A DNA stretch of 64,000 bases from Dioscorea cayenensis subsp. rotundata (lineage: Eukaryota > Streptophyta > Magnoliopsida > Dioscoreales > Dioscoreaceae), in contig NC_052474.1 of NCBI RefSeq assembly GCF_009730915.1, positions 21,921,501 to 21,985,500 on the forward strand, read 5' to 3'. Below the pieces are notes generated by a model. That model was not told the origin of the DNA and did not search any database. It saw nothing but the letters and a program-made list of their open reading frames with translations. Shown here in pieces: positions 51,534 to 64,000 of the stretch. How positions within the stretch are numbered: the first letter of the stretch is position 1; each line of letters begins with the position of its first letter. A program made the position numbers and the translations under genes.

Positions 51534-54500
51534 TTAGAAATCCCGGAAGCTCATTTTCGGGTCAGAGTTTCTAGGTCCGCCTCGGCCCCTTGCCCTGCCA
51601 CCCCTTCCCCGACCTCTGCCACGTCCTCTACCTCGACCACGGTAAAAAGACTTCCCGTGCTTCATCTCTATCAGAGAATGCAGTAATTCATCACACAAAA
51701 TGCAACCAGCATGCAGCGTAGAACCGTCGGGAAGTGGTGTTGTCTTCTTGTTGAAGTCCACTTCGATGATTGCTGAATCACATTCCGGGCACCTCTTATT
51801 AGTGGTTGAGATCCGATGAGCGCCTTGAGGAAGCAGGACTACACAGTTGCACATGTTGCAATAGATTCTCCATTTCGGGGCACTGACCGGGTCGAGTACG
51901 AGTGTGCCGCTGCACTCGGGACATGCGCAGACCCCTTGCGTTATCAGAGAATGTCGGCATGTTGGATGAGGGCAAAGAAAGCAGGGCATGCCTGCTCCCT
52001 TACCTAACTTAACAGAATTTCCGCCCTTGAAAGCGCCGAATAGAGTGTCAATCCCTTCGAATGGAGGGCTGTTGTAGCAGTAAGGGCAAAGCGGGAATGA
52101 CTTTGCGTCGGAGCCGGACATGGAGAAGAGTAGAAGCTCAAAGCCATCTAGAGGGCATGTGAGTTCCTTGTAAAGCTGCAGGACAAAAAATAGAAAAAAG
52201 AACAGCATTATAAGATCTTTGCCCTGCATGCCCTTCATTTCCATATTTTAATTTGAGACAAAAGTTAGAAATTATTCCAACATTTGTTAAAAATGACATC
52301 CTATGCTCATGAGAGCTTTAGGGCTGCAAAATGATAATATCTCACAATAAATAAAAAAACGTTAAGAGAAAAATACTCAAATTACTGCATGAAAAAAGCT
52401 TGGCTGATAAGTAAAATTTCAACATTATTTATGAGGTGATAAGTATACCCACACACAAAACAAGAAATGATATCATTTACTATCTTAATAAAATTGTATA
52501 ATTTGAGAGATAAAAGAAAAATTAGATGACTAAATTTGCAGACGAAAGATACCCAGAATCAATGGCAGCACATTCAAAAAAGCACAACAACATATATAGA
52601 TATATATATAGATTATGCACATCTATTGGTAACAGATAATGCATATTGATGCATCTGAACAAATGGGAAAGACATGGAAGCAGAAAAATACGAATTGCTA
52701 TTAAAAGTTAATTAATTACCTTGATGGTGCCATTTTGGGGAAGGCAATAAACCTCCTCACAGGTGACACAATATAATCGTGTTGGTTGAGTGGAAATGTA
52801 TTTCATGTACCGACTGCATTTTCCGCATTTGCTTAGGAGACGGCCTGAGTCCGCTAAAGGTGAGAATTGTGCTTCAAACAACGCATCCATGTTCTCAATC
52901 TGCAACATAAATTTTTGTATTAATAATAAAAATAATAGGTATAATCTTTGGTTGGTAAGATAGATGAAAATAAAGGACTAAAAGTGAAATAAATAGTATT
53001 AGTGTCAAGAAAGAGAATGAAATTGGAGATTAAAACCTGCCCACTAATAATGAACTACAACTAAAATCCAAACTGACCAAATGGTTTAAGTCTTCCATTA
53101 TCTGATGGCTATAAATTACTTTTCTTTTTAAGTTAAACAAATAAAAATGACTAAGGGGTAATAAGAGCTTTGCTCTCTGGTCACATGGAATGAACCAACC
53201 ATAGACATTCACTTCAAATTCAAGAGAGCTGCTATGAGCTATCAATGCAAGGAGAATATAGGATAAAAGAAGATATTTTCTTGAACTTACAAGGGACTTG
53301 CATACCATGCATCACATTTGTAGCGAATAATATTGCACATGCATACTAGGACGTCTGCACTCTATAAAAGCAACTTCCATGTAGTTATGCTCTTTTGTTT
53401 ATACACATTCCTAAGCCTTGAAACTTAGACTGAGTAATCAAAGCTTGCTCAGTTACCAATATCTACTCACTAAAATCTTCTCAGTGGGTATGAAAGTTTT
53501 TAAATCATAGCTTGAGAAGCATAGAGTTAATAATATAGATACTACACGCACAAATTAAAGGCAATTACCTGTTTGACAAAATAAGAGTATTTTTCAGTAA
53601 ACTGCCGAAGAACATGTTGCACAACCCGAGTATTATCTGCCTGACCTTTAGCTATTAGGGTGATTTGCTGTTCAATAAAGCCACGTATGTCCGGCAAACA
53701 AAGGTCAGGATCAATGCACTGATACCCACGAATCAGTGTGGTTCCAAGGGCAGTTGGAACCAGTCTCCGCCCAGAATTGACCTTCAAGAGCAAATGAAAG
53801 ATAAAAAGGTTACGTTAAACCAACAAAATGAATGCACATTTAAATGGTTATAGCCAAGTTTCATAAATCATCTTTATTTAACATATGAACTCCCAGTAGC
53901 ACATATTTTACAACCTGAACATAGTTCCGTTCACAGATATTATTGATGTGTACAGGAATGGATGCATCTGTGCCAATACCATTCTTTTCCATAAGAGAGA
54001 TTAGCTCACTCTCGCTAAGGTAATCTGGGGGGCTCGTCATTCCCTGGAAGAGACAGTCATGATAATTAGAAATATTAATGCTCAAGCTGAAGGAGAAGGC
54101 CATGCATAAACAGAAAGTTGGAAGATCTACCTCATATATTTCAACTTTTATGATACCAATTTTCTCACCCACCGTGAATCGAGGTATAAGTTTCTCACTA
54201 ACTGCCATCCAAGGCATGATTGATGTGAATCCTTTAGATGTAACATGCTGCCCAATGCAATGGAACAGCTCTCCACCGGCTGAAAACTCTACTTTTGTCC
54301 TAAAATAATCATAAAAGATGTAATCTCATGTGAAACAGAAGATGTTAATGAATAGTTTCCAGGACAAAAAATTCGAACCATGACAATGAACAATTAAAAG
54401 GCTACTCTTGGAACAACACAGATGCAAGTTGCACTACCATATTACATTGATAGAGAGATATTCCCTTTATATTAAACTAACAACAAGATGTTATCGGGGT

Positions 54501-57500
54501 GGTGTTAAATTTATCCATCAGAAAACCTACTAAAGGGTAACAGCATAAAGTTGTCTAGAGCCTGCCATTCTCAAACCAATGGTTTATTAATCAATGTTTA
54601 AGCAATTTTTTTGACAATATGAGGAAAAGAAAGGTGCTAACATGGAATGTGATTTTGTTTGCAGTGAAATTTGCTGTTAGTTCTTAATGTTAACACACCA
54701 TAATTCAATTACCTTTGATGTTGTCACAAATCCAAAGCTACAGTAACCTGTATTGGCCTAGCAGTTTGCCATGTTCATACTAGATTTGGACAATAAACAA
54801 ACAATTTTCAAGACATACTCATAATATTCATGGAGTTTAAATGAAAACTATCTTGAATAATGACCAATATAAACTTAGCATCATCCCTAAAACTAACATA
54901 AGGATATTAGTTCTCACAATGCATGCAGATTAGAGGTGATTATGGACGAGGCTACCACCAACTATCAGAAGTGCCAAAAGAAGGTGTATGACATCAACAA
55001 CATGATGAACATTTTCTTGCTACAAGGAATTAGACTTGTAAAATATCAGAGGAAAAACCTCAAAAATATAAGAAAGAATTGGATACAGGTATACAAATAA
55101 TCTAATTTCAGATTTTCATCACTTCAATCCAACAACTTATGATACATACTGATCTTTCATCTTGTTAGCAAAGTTTTCTTGGTCTGGGGAAGAGGATTGG
55201 AATATGTCCAGTAGTAAATATTTGAAAAAAAGATAATTCTTTAAAGGTTTGGATTGTTCCTGATATGTCAATCAATTGGTTAATGAGATTTTTAACAAAT
55301 AAGTCAATTTAGTCTTCATTAGTCGAAATAAACTCCCAATTTAACATTCCTTGTCTAGAAAGGTATGGGTCTGCAAAATAAGTCTTGAAAACTGTTAAAA
55401 TGAGAATGATAATTTATTTTTATGTTCAGATGTACCCAGCTAGAAATCTCTTTTTTTGTTTTTAGATTCTGTTGGTCATCGTTTTTCTATTGGAATATGC
55501 CAGATTTCCTAGATTATAGTTGTGGTTTAAAGCATCCAACTATTGCATTTAAGTTCTTCTTGCTGAATATGAAGATCCCTAAATCCTACTCATATTCACT
55601 TGAATGGGATCCAATTCTCTTTTTAGGTGCAAAGATTTCGCAATCGTGCAAATAGGTACGAGAAGTCAAGAAAGGGCAAAGGAAAAATAAAGAAACAAGC
55701 TTGGGAGATTGAACGGGCAACTACATTTTGAGGTTCGTTAAAAGTGTTTTCCTCATACAGAAAAATCAGAAAGATACCAAAATATTTGGTAGACCAATAG
55801 CATGCATGATGTGATTTTACTGTATTCAATCCCTCACATGCCTCAAACACTGATAATTATGATTTTTTTATTGCTTTCTTAATAACAGGTTCTGTTGGAT
55901 ATGAGCCTTCAACAATCAATCTACATAAAAGAAGTTATTGATAATCATGGTCAGTTATGAGCACGACAGTACCCTACTCAACTTAATTCACATGTCATGC
56001 TACGAATTTAGATTTGACTAATTTGTGTGGATGGTACAGGCAACTAAATAGAAAAATAACAACAATGGACAGAGAATAACCCAAAAGAATCAGAGTAGTT
56101 GTGACAATTAAGAAACATTGCAGATATTTGTAAAGTAATCTAATATTGTGCAGGTGAAGAAACAGAAATAACCTTGTGTACTTGCAATCAGGACTTAAGC
56201 TACCAATGAAATGCTGACAAATATACTGGTAAAGCCTCCAAGAGTCACCTCCAAGCATATCTTCAGTTGCTGACCTCATTGGAGTAATGGGAGGATGGTC
56301 ACCTGCATCAGAACCTGATCGTGGCTTATGGAAACCATCAGCTAGTAGTGCACGCACATCACTGCCCCATAAAAGATTGTTTTGTAGCGCTCCAAGAGTG
56401 GCTCTATAGTCAAATGAAGCAGGATATGCTGTGCTCTCTGTACGTGGATAACTAAAGATGTCATCCCAGAAGAGAAAGTGTAAGTTTAAGACCAAGATCA
56501 CTTCAAACCAAGACACAAAACAGTCAAGAATTTAGACAATTCACAACTTACTATGAGCCAAACAATAGTGGGGAACTCAAAAAAATGGTATTATATGAAG
56601 ATTAGACATTCAAATTAAAGGTATCCTGCTCACACAAATTCGGCAGATAGTTACATAAAAAAGTTGTACAAATTAGAAATTTGCTGCTTTGATTCTTGTG
56701 AAAAGAAAGAAAACTTTAAACATAGAAGCAACACAAAAAAATTCACATATTTTATGTGTTTTTTGATATCCAACAGGACCTTCATGTGGGCAAAATTCTG
56801 AAAAAAAAGAGCTGAAAGGAAGATTTTTGTGCCTATGTATGCAACTCCTAGGCCATATCTTAAAATGTGAATTTTTTCAATATTGATACTTGAAAACTGA
56901 AAAAGCATTTAAATCAGACAGGCAGCTGAAGCGATAGTATACTAGTTACTGAGTGAGATGAAGACCTGACAAAACCTTGAGTGTACAACCGCTCAGCTAG
57001 TTGCATTGCTGTGTGAGGTCCCAAACCCAATGCACTTGATGCAACCTGAAGACAATGAAATAATAATAACACTAGAGACCAATTTCATTTCAAACAGCAA
57101 TTGAAGGATTCACAGTTCACCAAGCATTCCCAAGTTATCAGACATGAATGACTTCACTGGATGCTACAATCATCTTGTGGTTAATTGATAATAATTTTTT
57201 GAAACAATTCTTAATTAGCATCCACGTATAGCTTGCTGACATACAATCAGCCATCTGAGTCAAACCAGGTCATGCAAGTGTTACTGTATTATGAACTAGT
57301 ATCATTCCCCCAAAATTCTTTAATGTAGAATGTAGCACAAACCTTCTAAAGAAACAACACATTTTAGCCACAGACTAATTTCAAAAATACACTTTCATTT
57401 TTCACTTGAGAATGCTTACTGTAAGGTAAAGGTATGACTAAATGATAAATGAGGGTTCAAGCCAGACTAAGTTCATTTAACAAAAAAAAAGTAATTCATC

Positions 57501-60500
57501 AATCTTCCAACACTGGTAGAAAATGTAAACCTCTGAGATCATAAGGAGCTCATGCAACATATATGCCACAGGAAGACTGAAACAGCAAGCTAAGTATAGT
57601 TCAGTATCATCAAAAGATATCCTTAACTTTTTGCATTTTTCATTTGTGGTTTGCTCAAATGAAAAGTCTATAATTCAGCACTATGAGGTTGAAAATGGCT
57701 TTCTATTATCACATGCGGTCATGCCATTGCCATTCACGGCGTCACTCACCATCACCAATCCCCCCCTTCCCTTCCTCCTCATGTTAGGTAAACCTATAAC
57801 AACACTCTCCATATGCTCATACACGATGTTGTTAGTCCTGTAATATCTCGCAAATGTACACAGAAGTGAACTGTGAAGAAAATGGTTCTTTTAAAAGGAT
57901 GTTTTCCTTCTCATTCTTAAAATTAACCCAGAAACAACATAATAAGTCTGGTTATTTGAAAAACTCAGACTTATTTTCTACAGGTCTTCTGTTAGAACTC
58001 GAAGTTACTTTCTGCAGGATGTTTTGAAAGAGAGTGCACCAGGCACAACATTGATATTTGCAGACACACACTGCATAAAACTGTGATTTGCAGACAAACC
58101 CTTTCAAAAACTTTGCTATTTGCAGACATAGTCATTCATATAAATTTCCTATTTGCAGACAATTCATTCATAGCTTAGATCCCTCTACACACAGCGCACA
58201 CAAACAAACTAGTGAATGGACAAACATTTTCATGGCTAAAATCCTCATCAGACATGTTTGATTCATCAAAATCTAAAAATCCAAGCATTTATGATTCAAA
58301 ATTAAGAAAAAGCAAGAAAGTAAAGTAGTTCTTTCATACATGATAATTAATGTCATACTTCAATTAGAGCCAGTAACTAACCTTCAACAAGTTCACTGTG
58401 TTAAGGCCACAGGGGCGACTTTTCAATTCGTCTTTTGTAGATACATCTATTACTTTTAGATTGCCGTCATCAGAAACTAGTTTTTGGAACAACATAGCAA
58501 CCTGAAATTTAGAAAAATAAATTATTCATATCAAGAAGATCCCAAAAGGAGGTAGAAGAGATGAAAGAGGCAGGAGAAAATAGAACCTCACTTCATGATC
58601 AAATACTTTGTTCCGATCCCATTCTAAAAGAAGTTCATAACCATCTTTTATTACATGCAAGTTCAAAGACCAGAACTTTTCAGGTTTAAATGTAGTAATT
58701 TGCAGATACCGCTGCACACAAAACCCAAGAGTTGGGGTTTGGCATGGTCCATAGCTGTATTAGAAAATAAGAACAGTAGATTCAAGAAATCTGAATAGGT
58801 CAACAGACATTTAAAAAGGATGCAAAATAATAAATAAGTAAGGTGACTATAATGAGTTCGGGAAAATAAACCAAAGCAAGATCAACCAAAAGATATAGTA
58901 GAGATATTGATCCTAAAAATTCTGATATACAGTTCCTCATAAAAGAAGCAAAATGGACTCCAAGTATTGCTTGACACGACAGAATATGAAGCTTAAATTA
59001 AATTCGAGACACTGTTGTTAGAAAACCAAGCTGGCATTATGTAACATCTTTATTTAAATGAATGTGTGAGAGGGAGAGAAAAATAATTGAGGATGATAAA
59101 GGAAAAAAAATCATCTATTCAAGAAAAAGAAAACTAGAATTACTCATGGTACTAAAGGCAAGGTCAACCACAGACTTATGAAATCAATAAACACTTACAT
59201 CCATTAGAACAAATTTGAGCATATCCACCATGTTGCAGTGCATAATAAGGAAAGTACAAATGTTGAAGATGTAGCTCCACTAAGCGGCACGATCATCCTA
59301 AATTTGACAAGACTTATTTAACGAGGAAAATCTTAAATACGATAAAGGAACTTTCTTAATCACCAATAATGACATTGCTAACTTAGGATACTCTTATTTA
59401 GCAGTACAGTAAGGTGACAGGTATATTAGGATATTTATAGTTACGCTGATAGTTCATTATGATTATCTTAACATATTTTTATTTATGTTAACAGATTCAA
59501 TTTATAGATCTTACTTGTTTGTAGTTTTATAATTAGTGTTTTTACTAATTTTAGGACATCTCTTAGGCTTATAAATAAAGCAAGTATCACTGCAAGAACC
59601 CGTATAATTCATAAATAAAGTTATTTTTCCCCAATATCTTCTTTAGTTATTGTCACTATTTTCTGACGTACTTTCTATTATATTTTATCATTATTCTTCT
59701 AGCTCTATAGAAGGATTTTCATGCAAGAGCTGCTAAAAATTGGTTGAAAGGTGAAAAATCTCACTTCTCTTTTAATTGTTAGTTTTGAAATTTGTTCTAC
59801 ATCAGATACTTTGTCAAGTTACAAAATTTATTCCCCAAAATCCTACTCTCACTTTATCCAAAGATAAAAGTTCACATCTTTAACATCCATCCCATGCCAC
59901 AGCAGCTCCTTAACAGGTCCAATCAGTCCATTTCACACAAACTCTTTAAGAGTGAAAAGTTGGAACCACTTGACCCCAGCCATTTTATGAATTATATAAC
60001 TTGAGACGTATTGCATGTTTGAACAAGTTATGGAGCTGTTACATCAATTTCAGAAAATTAGCGTAAGTTCATGCATCAATCTATCCATCCAAGTTCATAC
60101 TGATGTTGTGGTCGTACAACATACATGTTTGCTCTGCTACTAATTGTTGCAACACTTGATCTTCATACACTTTAAACCAGAATGTGCATAAAAAACGCAG
60201 ATTAAAAAAAATGAAATATTTTTGAAATTTGAAACCAAATGCATCAGGAAAATGAGGAATTCGAAATTATGTGTAATTTGTCGCTGAAAACCCGCATCCA
60301 TTTCTATGCATGTAAAGTAAGCAAAATTCAATAAACAGGGAATGAAATTATTGAGAACAATGCCGATGGCCTGCACCACCCAAATATATATATATATATT
60401 GAACAAGATAACTTGCAACAAAGGCAACCCTTCCTGATCCTTCTTAATGCAAAGGTAAATTGAAATTATTAAAAATAATAATAATAGAAAGGAGAATGTG

Positions 60501-61067
60501 TAACAGGAAGAGAAAAGTTATCTTACGAAATGACTCTTGAATCAAGATTTCCATATTTCCCTTGGAAATAACGCGTCTGAAATCGTGTGAAGGCCACTCC
60601 AACCTTTAAATCAATCTCCTGTCGTGCATCTACAGCTAGAGCTTCATCTTTGTTTGGTTTAACAAGAGTGTTCATGGCATTTAAAATATCCTTTTCAGTT
60701 ACAGATGAAAATCGAGCACGCAAAATCCTCTTTCCACACTCGGTTTCAGGGATTCCAGTGCATTCAATAACTGTAATTATCATGAAAATCATTCATATTA
60801 AACAATAAGGTTCAGTCAGAAATTCAGTCGTAAACTACACAGAGAGAACAAAATAGCATCCCTTGCCCCTAAATGATACTGGGAATAAATCAAGGAGACC
60901 ACTTACGCTTAATCAAAGTATTTCCCTCCAACCATACATGTCTGGTATTGTTGAATAAGATCTTTTCTTAATTGTCTCAACTGTCCCTCTTTTGGCATGG
61001 ACATTTTTTCATTAGGAAGTTTTCTTTTGCCCACAACTATGAAATCAACTCAAAACAACCAAACATC

Positions 61068-61098
<31 letters not shown>

Positions 61099-63054
61099 TA
61101 CATAAATACCCTTTGTAAATCAGAAATTCAACTTAGGTTCATAAATTTGATGATTCTGGTAAAAAGATATGCAGCTTTGAAGGCATATGTTACACTTAAA
61201 ATTGTTTATAATTAATGCCCCCTCACATATATGGTCAACATACATTAAAACAAAGCCATTGACTATTACTAGGTTGTTTTTTGTTACAAACAAAAAAGCC
61301 ATATATAATACCTTCAAAGCAGATATTTTCACCTTCACGATCACAATCCAACCATAATACCAAGTAACCACAACCTCTAGCCTCTTGAGACAAATGCCGA
61401 CGTATGTGTGCCTTCAAATGATTTTACAAGAATGGATTAAGTAGAAGTATCAAAGAAAAAAAAACTGAAACAACAAAAATAATTTAAAGTAAAAAATCAT
61501 ACCCAAAAAAAAAAAAGAATTCTTTTCTAAAAGACATACAACACCCATCAAAGAACTAGGATAAATATGAAACTTCAATGTTCATAGCAGGTTACAAACA
61601 AAATAAAGGCATGACAAGTTTCTTAAGTACCCAGGATATCCAAAAACTTAAATACAACTCATTAATCTCATATCATCAGCAATATCAAGAAATAGTTAAA
61701 AAAAAAAATGTATTTTAAAACTTCTTAATTATTAACCAAAATGTCAAAAATGTGGATGCGAAATAAAAATTAAAACTAGAATATAATCCCTCATTAAAAT
61801 AAAATTTGAGATATCTGATATGAACCTCAACTATAAAAATTAAAATATGTATATGTGTGTGTGTGTGTGTGTAATCAAGTCTTATTAAAAGAGCCAACGT
61901 ATGTTTGAGCTCCCCGCGTTTATAATTGAACAAGATTGAGCTAACCAAAACTTGGGCTAAACACAAACAGCTTGGCTCATTTGAGAGCCCTTACTCTCAG
62001 TGCTTCCTTTGCAAAGGCTCGATCAAATAACAGATATAATAATTGACAGTAGAAATCTTTTCCATTTGGTCAAAATTGTCATAAATCTAAAGGGTACAGT
62101 TTCTAATTGGAGTAACAAATACAGATGGCTTCTATGTTGTTCTCATTAGAAATTAGAAGTCCCAAAAATGACAAGGATAGAAGAATACCTTTGGGTTTGA
62201 TTCAGACTTTAACACTGGTGCCTGGAAAAGATCCATAGGATCAGTTACTTCCCAATTTTGATATGTTGGTGGAAAATCCAAACTGTCGACATTTCAGAAT
62301 AAACAACTTAAGAAATGCATTGTCTAATCCACTAAATATTACACAAAAATTTCCTTGTATGTAGATTAGGCAATAAACAGAAGATCTCAAAAATAAACGC
62401 TGAATCTTTTTAAGTTTGTATAAATATCCAAGTGTCATCTAGTTCACATAAGAAACACATCGGCTTTTTTTTTTTTCACTTAAGTAAGCACTATATTATG
62501 ATACATATACCAATATTACATAAAAAAAAATAAGTTATTAACCATAGTGACCAGAATATGCCATAGTGACATTTAAAAAATCTTGCAAGATTAATTATTT
62601 AGGCTCGATATTTGCAGAAGGGTTAAGTCCTGAAATTAAGGCTTAAATTATATTTGCACCAAGCTCATGCTAAAATAGGATACAATATAATAGCTACAAA
62701 ATACCACAGAAGTTTTAGGGAAGGAAAAAAAAAGTAAACACTCGCTTTTTATTACATTATATGCTCCAATATAAGTAACTCAAGCCAAATTCAGTTTGCT
62801 AACCCCAGTTAGAGACATGGAGATGGTGCATAAGAAAGAGCGATCTTGTGGAATATCTACCTTTTCACTTTGGATAACTATACAAACATTAAGGTGTATA
62901 AACAACAATAATCAGTTCATTTGAAAAAGAAAAAACAAAAATCAGGCAACCTGAAAACATGGCCAATCACAGATGTCACTTTGTAATGTACATCAAATCC
63001 CCTAAATGTCCCATCAAACTCATGAACATCGGTACTGCTTTTGCGTGTGGACAT
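51534..63054 (-). CDS. TOP3B: DNA/RNA topoisomerase 3-beta (5' end outside window)
   Basis: A type IA topoisomerase of the 3-beta class, which passes DNA or RNA strands and in animals works with TDRD3 on mRNA. Exons from the 5' side: 63054-62951, 62282-62189, 61411-61312, 60770-60527, 58754-58592, 58501-58382, 57045-56966, 56451-56173, 54299-54131, 54043-53915, 53781-53569, 52899-52720 and 52175-51534; the total is 838 residues without a frame break. The TOPRIM acidic motif is DCDREGEN and the catalytic tyrosine lies in [19 protein letters not shown] and [13 protein letters not shown] are also conserved. The C-terminus has several CxxC zinc-binding pairs (CGKC, CVTC, CPYC, CFLC, CPEC, CNMC) and an RGG-type tail ([12 protein letters not shown]) ending PKMSFRDF. 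The first coding exon, with the usual VLMVAEKPS motif, is absent, so the start lies right of 64000. Confidence 0.92.
55627..55731 (+). other. Unexplained basic open segment opposite a TOP3B intron
   Basis: After a TTTTTAG acceptor-like site the + strand reads [17 protein letters not shown] and onward to a stop at 55729, a 34-residue, Lys/Arg-rich segment. It could be a last-exon fragment of a captured or decayed gene. I do not recognise it and find no convincing upstream exon. Confidence 0.25.
58056..58165. repeat. Degenerate minisatellite, about 32-bp period
   Basis: The word ATTTGCAGACA recurs at 58056, 58086, 58118 and 58151 (spacing 30, 32 and 33) with diverged AT-rich spacers, inside the TOP3B intron between the exons at 58501-58382 and 57045-56966. 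No coding or RNA structure is evident. Confidence 0.85.
58755..60526 (-). other. 1.8-kb TOP3B intron with LTR-like words
   Basis: The intron separates the exons at 60770-60527 and 58754-58592. Positions about 59400-59640 on the + strand contain TTTAGGACATCTCTTAGG, TATAAATAAAGC and CATAAATAAAGTT, words resembling the 3' end of a plant solo LTR. No target-site duplication or TG/CA ends could be set, so the element call is only a suspicion. Confidence 0.35.
61065..61092. repeat. (TA)n microsatellite
   Basis: An ATATAT run of about 14 units in a TOP3B intron. It stands for a class of similar (TA)n tracts elsewhere: 9163-9185, 21596-21610, 22254-22274, 45300-45321, 45924-45943, 47082-47102 and 48219-48236. 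Confidence 0.85.
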
Positions 63055-64000
63055 CTAGATGAAAATCAAGTAGAAAAGTGATGAGCATTAAAATCCAAGA
63101 AAGATATATGTATATATAGATAAATACAGACAAACATGTATATACATGCACACTATCAAGAATCACTCATTTGCCCACGGCATCATAGGTGAGGTTCAAA
63201 ATTGTGATTGTTCATGGAATTAGAACTATAGAAGTACAAAGGAAAACATTAAAAAAAAATGATAATGAGATTTATGTATATTTTACAAACAATGCTAAAT
63301 GTCATAAATTCCTCTGAAAAATTTCATCAACAAATGCTGGAATGAGATTAAATACTTACTAAAAAGAAATGCGGAATTATAAATGCAACATAATCACAAG
63401 TTTCACAGTCATCAATTACATAGAAGTGAAAATCTTGACTACTGAAATTGGAGGAGAAAAATAAGAAAAAACAAAAAGACTTAGAAAGGATCATTTGATT
63501 GTTTCTTAGATTTTAGCAAACCAGTTATTCCTGAAATAAATTCTTATTCCTAAATCTATATATAATTTGCAAATAATGTGTTGATTTGTACCAATCTGCA
63601 TAGAATGACGCCTGAATATAGAATCTCAATGCAGTGGTGGAAAATGCTGAATAGACGAGATATTTCAGCTGCAACTGTTGTATCAAAAGAGAAACATATG
63701 CTGCTTAATCATGCAAACCACAACTAATTAACAATAGTTCTCACTCATCGTATATAAATAAACCATTGAAAACCACTCTTATGTGGTTAACCACTTGCCT
63801 TTCACTTCTAAATTATTCAAAAAGCACAAATACGTTGAAATAGATGTGAGCAAATACTCTATAGCACGGTAATTATTGAAAGGAAACAGAAGAGTGAAAT
63901 TACTTTTTTATCTCTCCAATCTTTAATATTAACACTAATAAATTCAACCTAATTCGAGTTAGAAGATTAATGTCATTCTACACCGTCTTACTAAACTGAA
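63055..64000. other. TOP3B intron 1 region to window edge
   Basis: AT-rich sequence 5' of the first visible TOP3B exon. I searched both strands for the VLMVAEKPS-type first exon and did not see it. No other gene or element was recognised. Confidence 0.5.

Overview
The window is nuclear DNA from a flowering plant. The genes have many short exons with canonical GT/AG introns, the intergenic DNA is AT-rich, and all eight protein-coding loci belong to plant families. The kinesin resembles the grass KIN-14 sequences I remember slightly more than Arabidopsis ATK1, so a monocot is possible, but I do not name a species.

The genes alternate strictly in strand: (1) 72-8175 +, 3' part of an NDUFAF7/MidA-type mitochondrial methyltransferase; (2) 9553-15060 -, ATK1-like KIN-14 kinesin; (3) 19208-23846 +, receptor-like cytoplasmic kinase with an N-terminal universal-stress-protein domain; (4) 24071-28756 -, D6PK/PVPK-type AGCVIII kinase; (5) 32222-37157 +, RAY1-like GT77 arabinofuranosyltransferase; (6) 38098-47940 -, full-size PDR-type ABCG transporter with 23 coding exons; (7) 49244-50908 +, ribosomal protein eL32; (8) 51534-63054 -, DNA/RNA topoisomerase 3-beta, whose first exon lies beyond the right edge. 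Each + gene therefore converges on the next - gene, and each - gene shares a divergent upstream region with the following + gene. I see no sign that the genes form a pathway or cluster; this looks like ordinary housekeeping and developmental gene space.

The most notable pattern is that four otherwise well-conserved genes (kinesin, D6PK-like kinase, PDR transporter, eL32) carry one-base frame breaks, nearly all at short homopolymers. Genes 1, 5 and 8 read cleanly, and gene 3 has one unresolved junction. Breaks this clean in essential families point to residual assembly or base-calling errors more than to four pseudogenes, but that needs reads to settle.

Non-coding structure includes a hAT-type MITE with an 8-bp target-site duplication in a PDR intron, a roughly 310-bp foldback MITE in the RAY1-like gene, an 85-bp hairpin in an eL32 intron, a 190-bp-period tandem duplication in the methyltransferase gene, a 32-bp-period minisatellite in the topoisomerase gene, four TTAGGG units upstream of the kinesin, and many (TA)n tracts. 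I found no rRNA, tRNA, CRISPR array or intact transposon, and nothing that I can defend as a new biological system.
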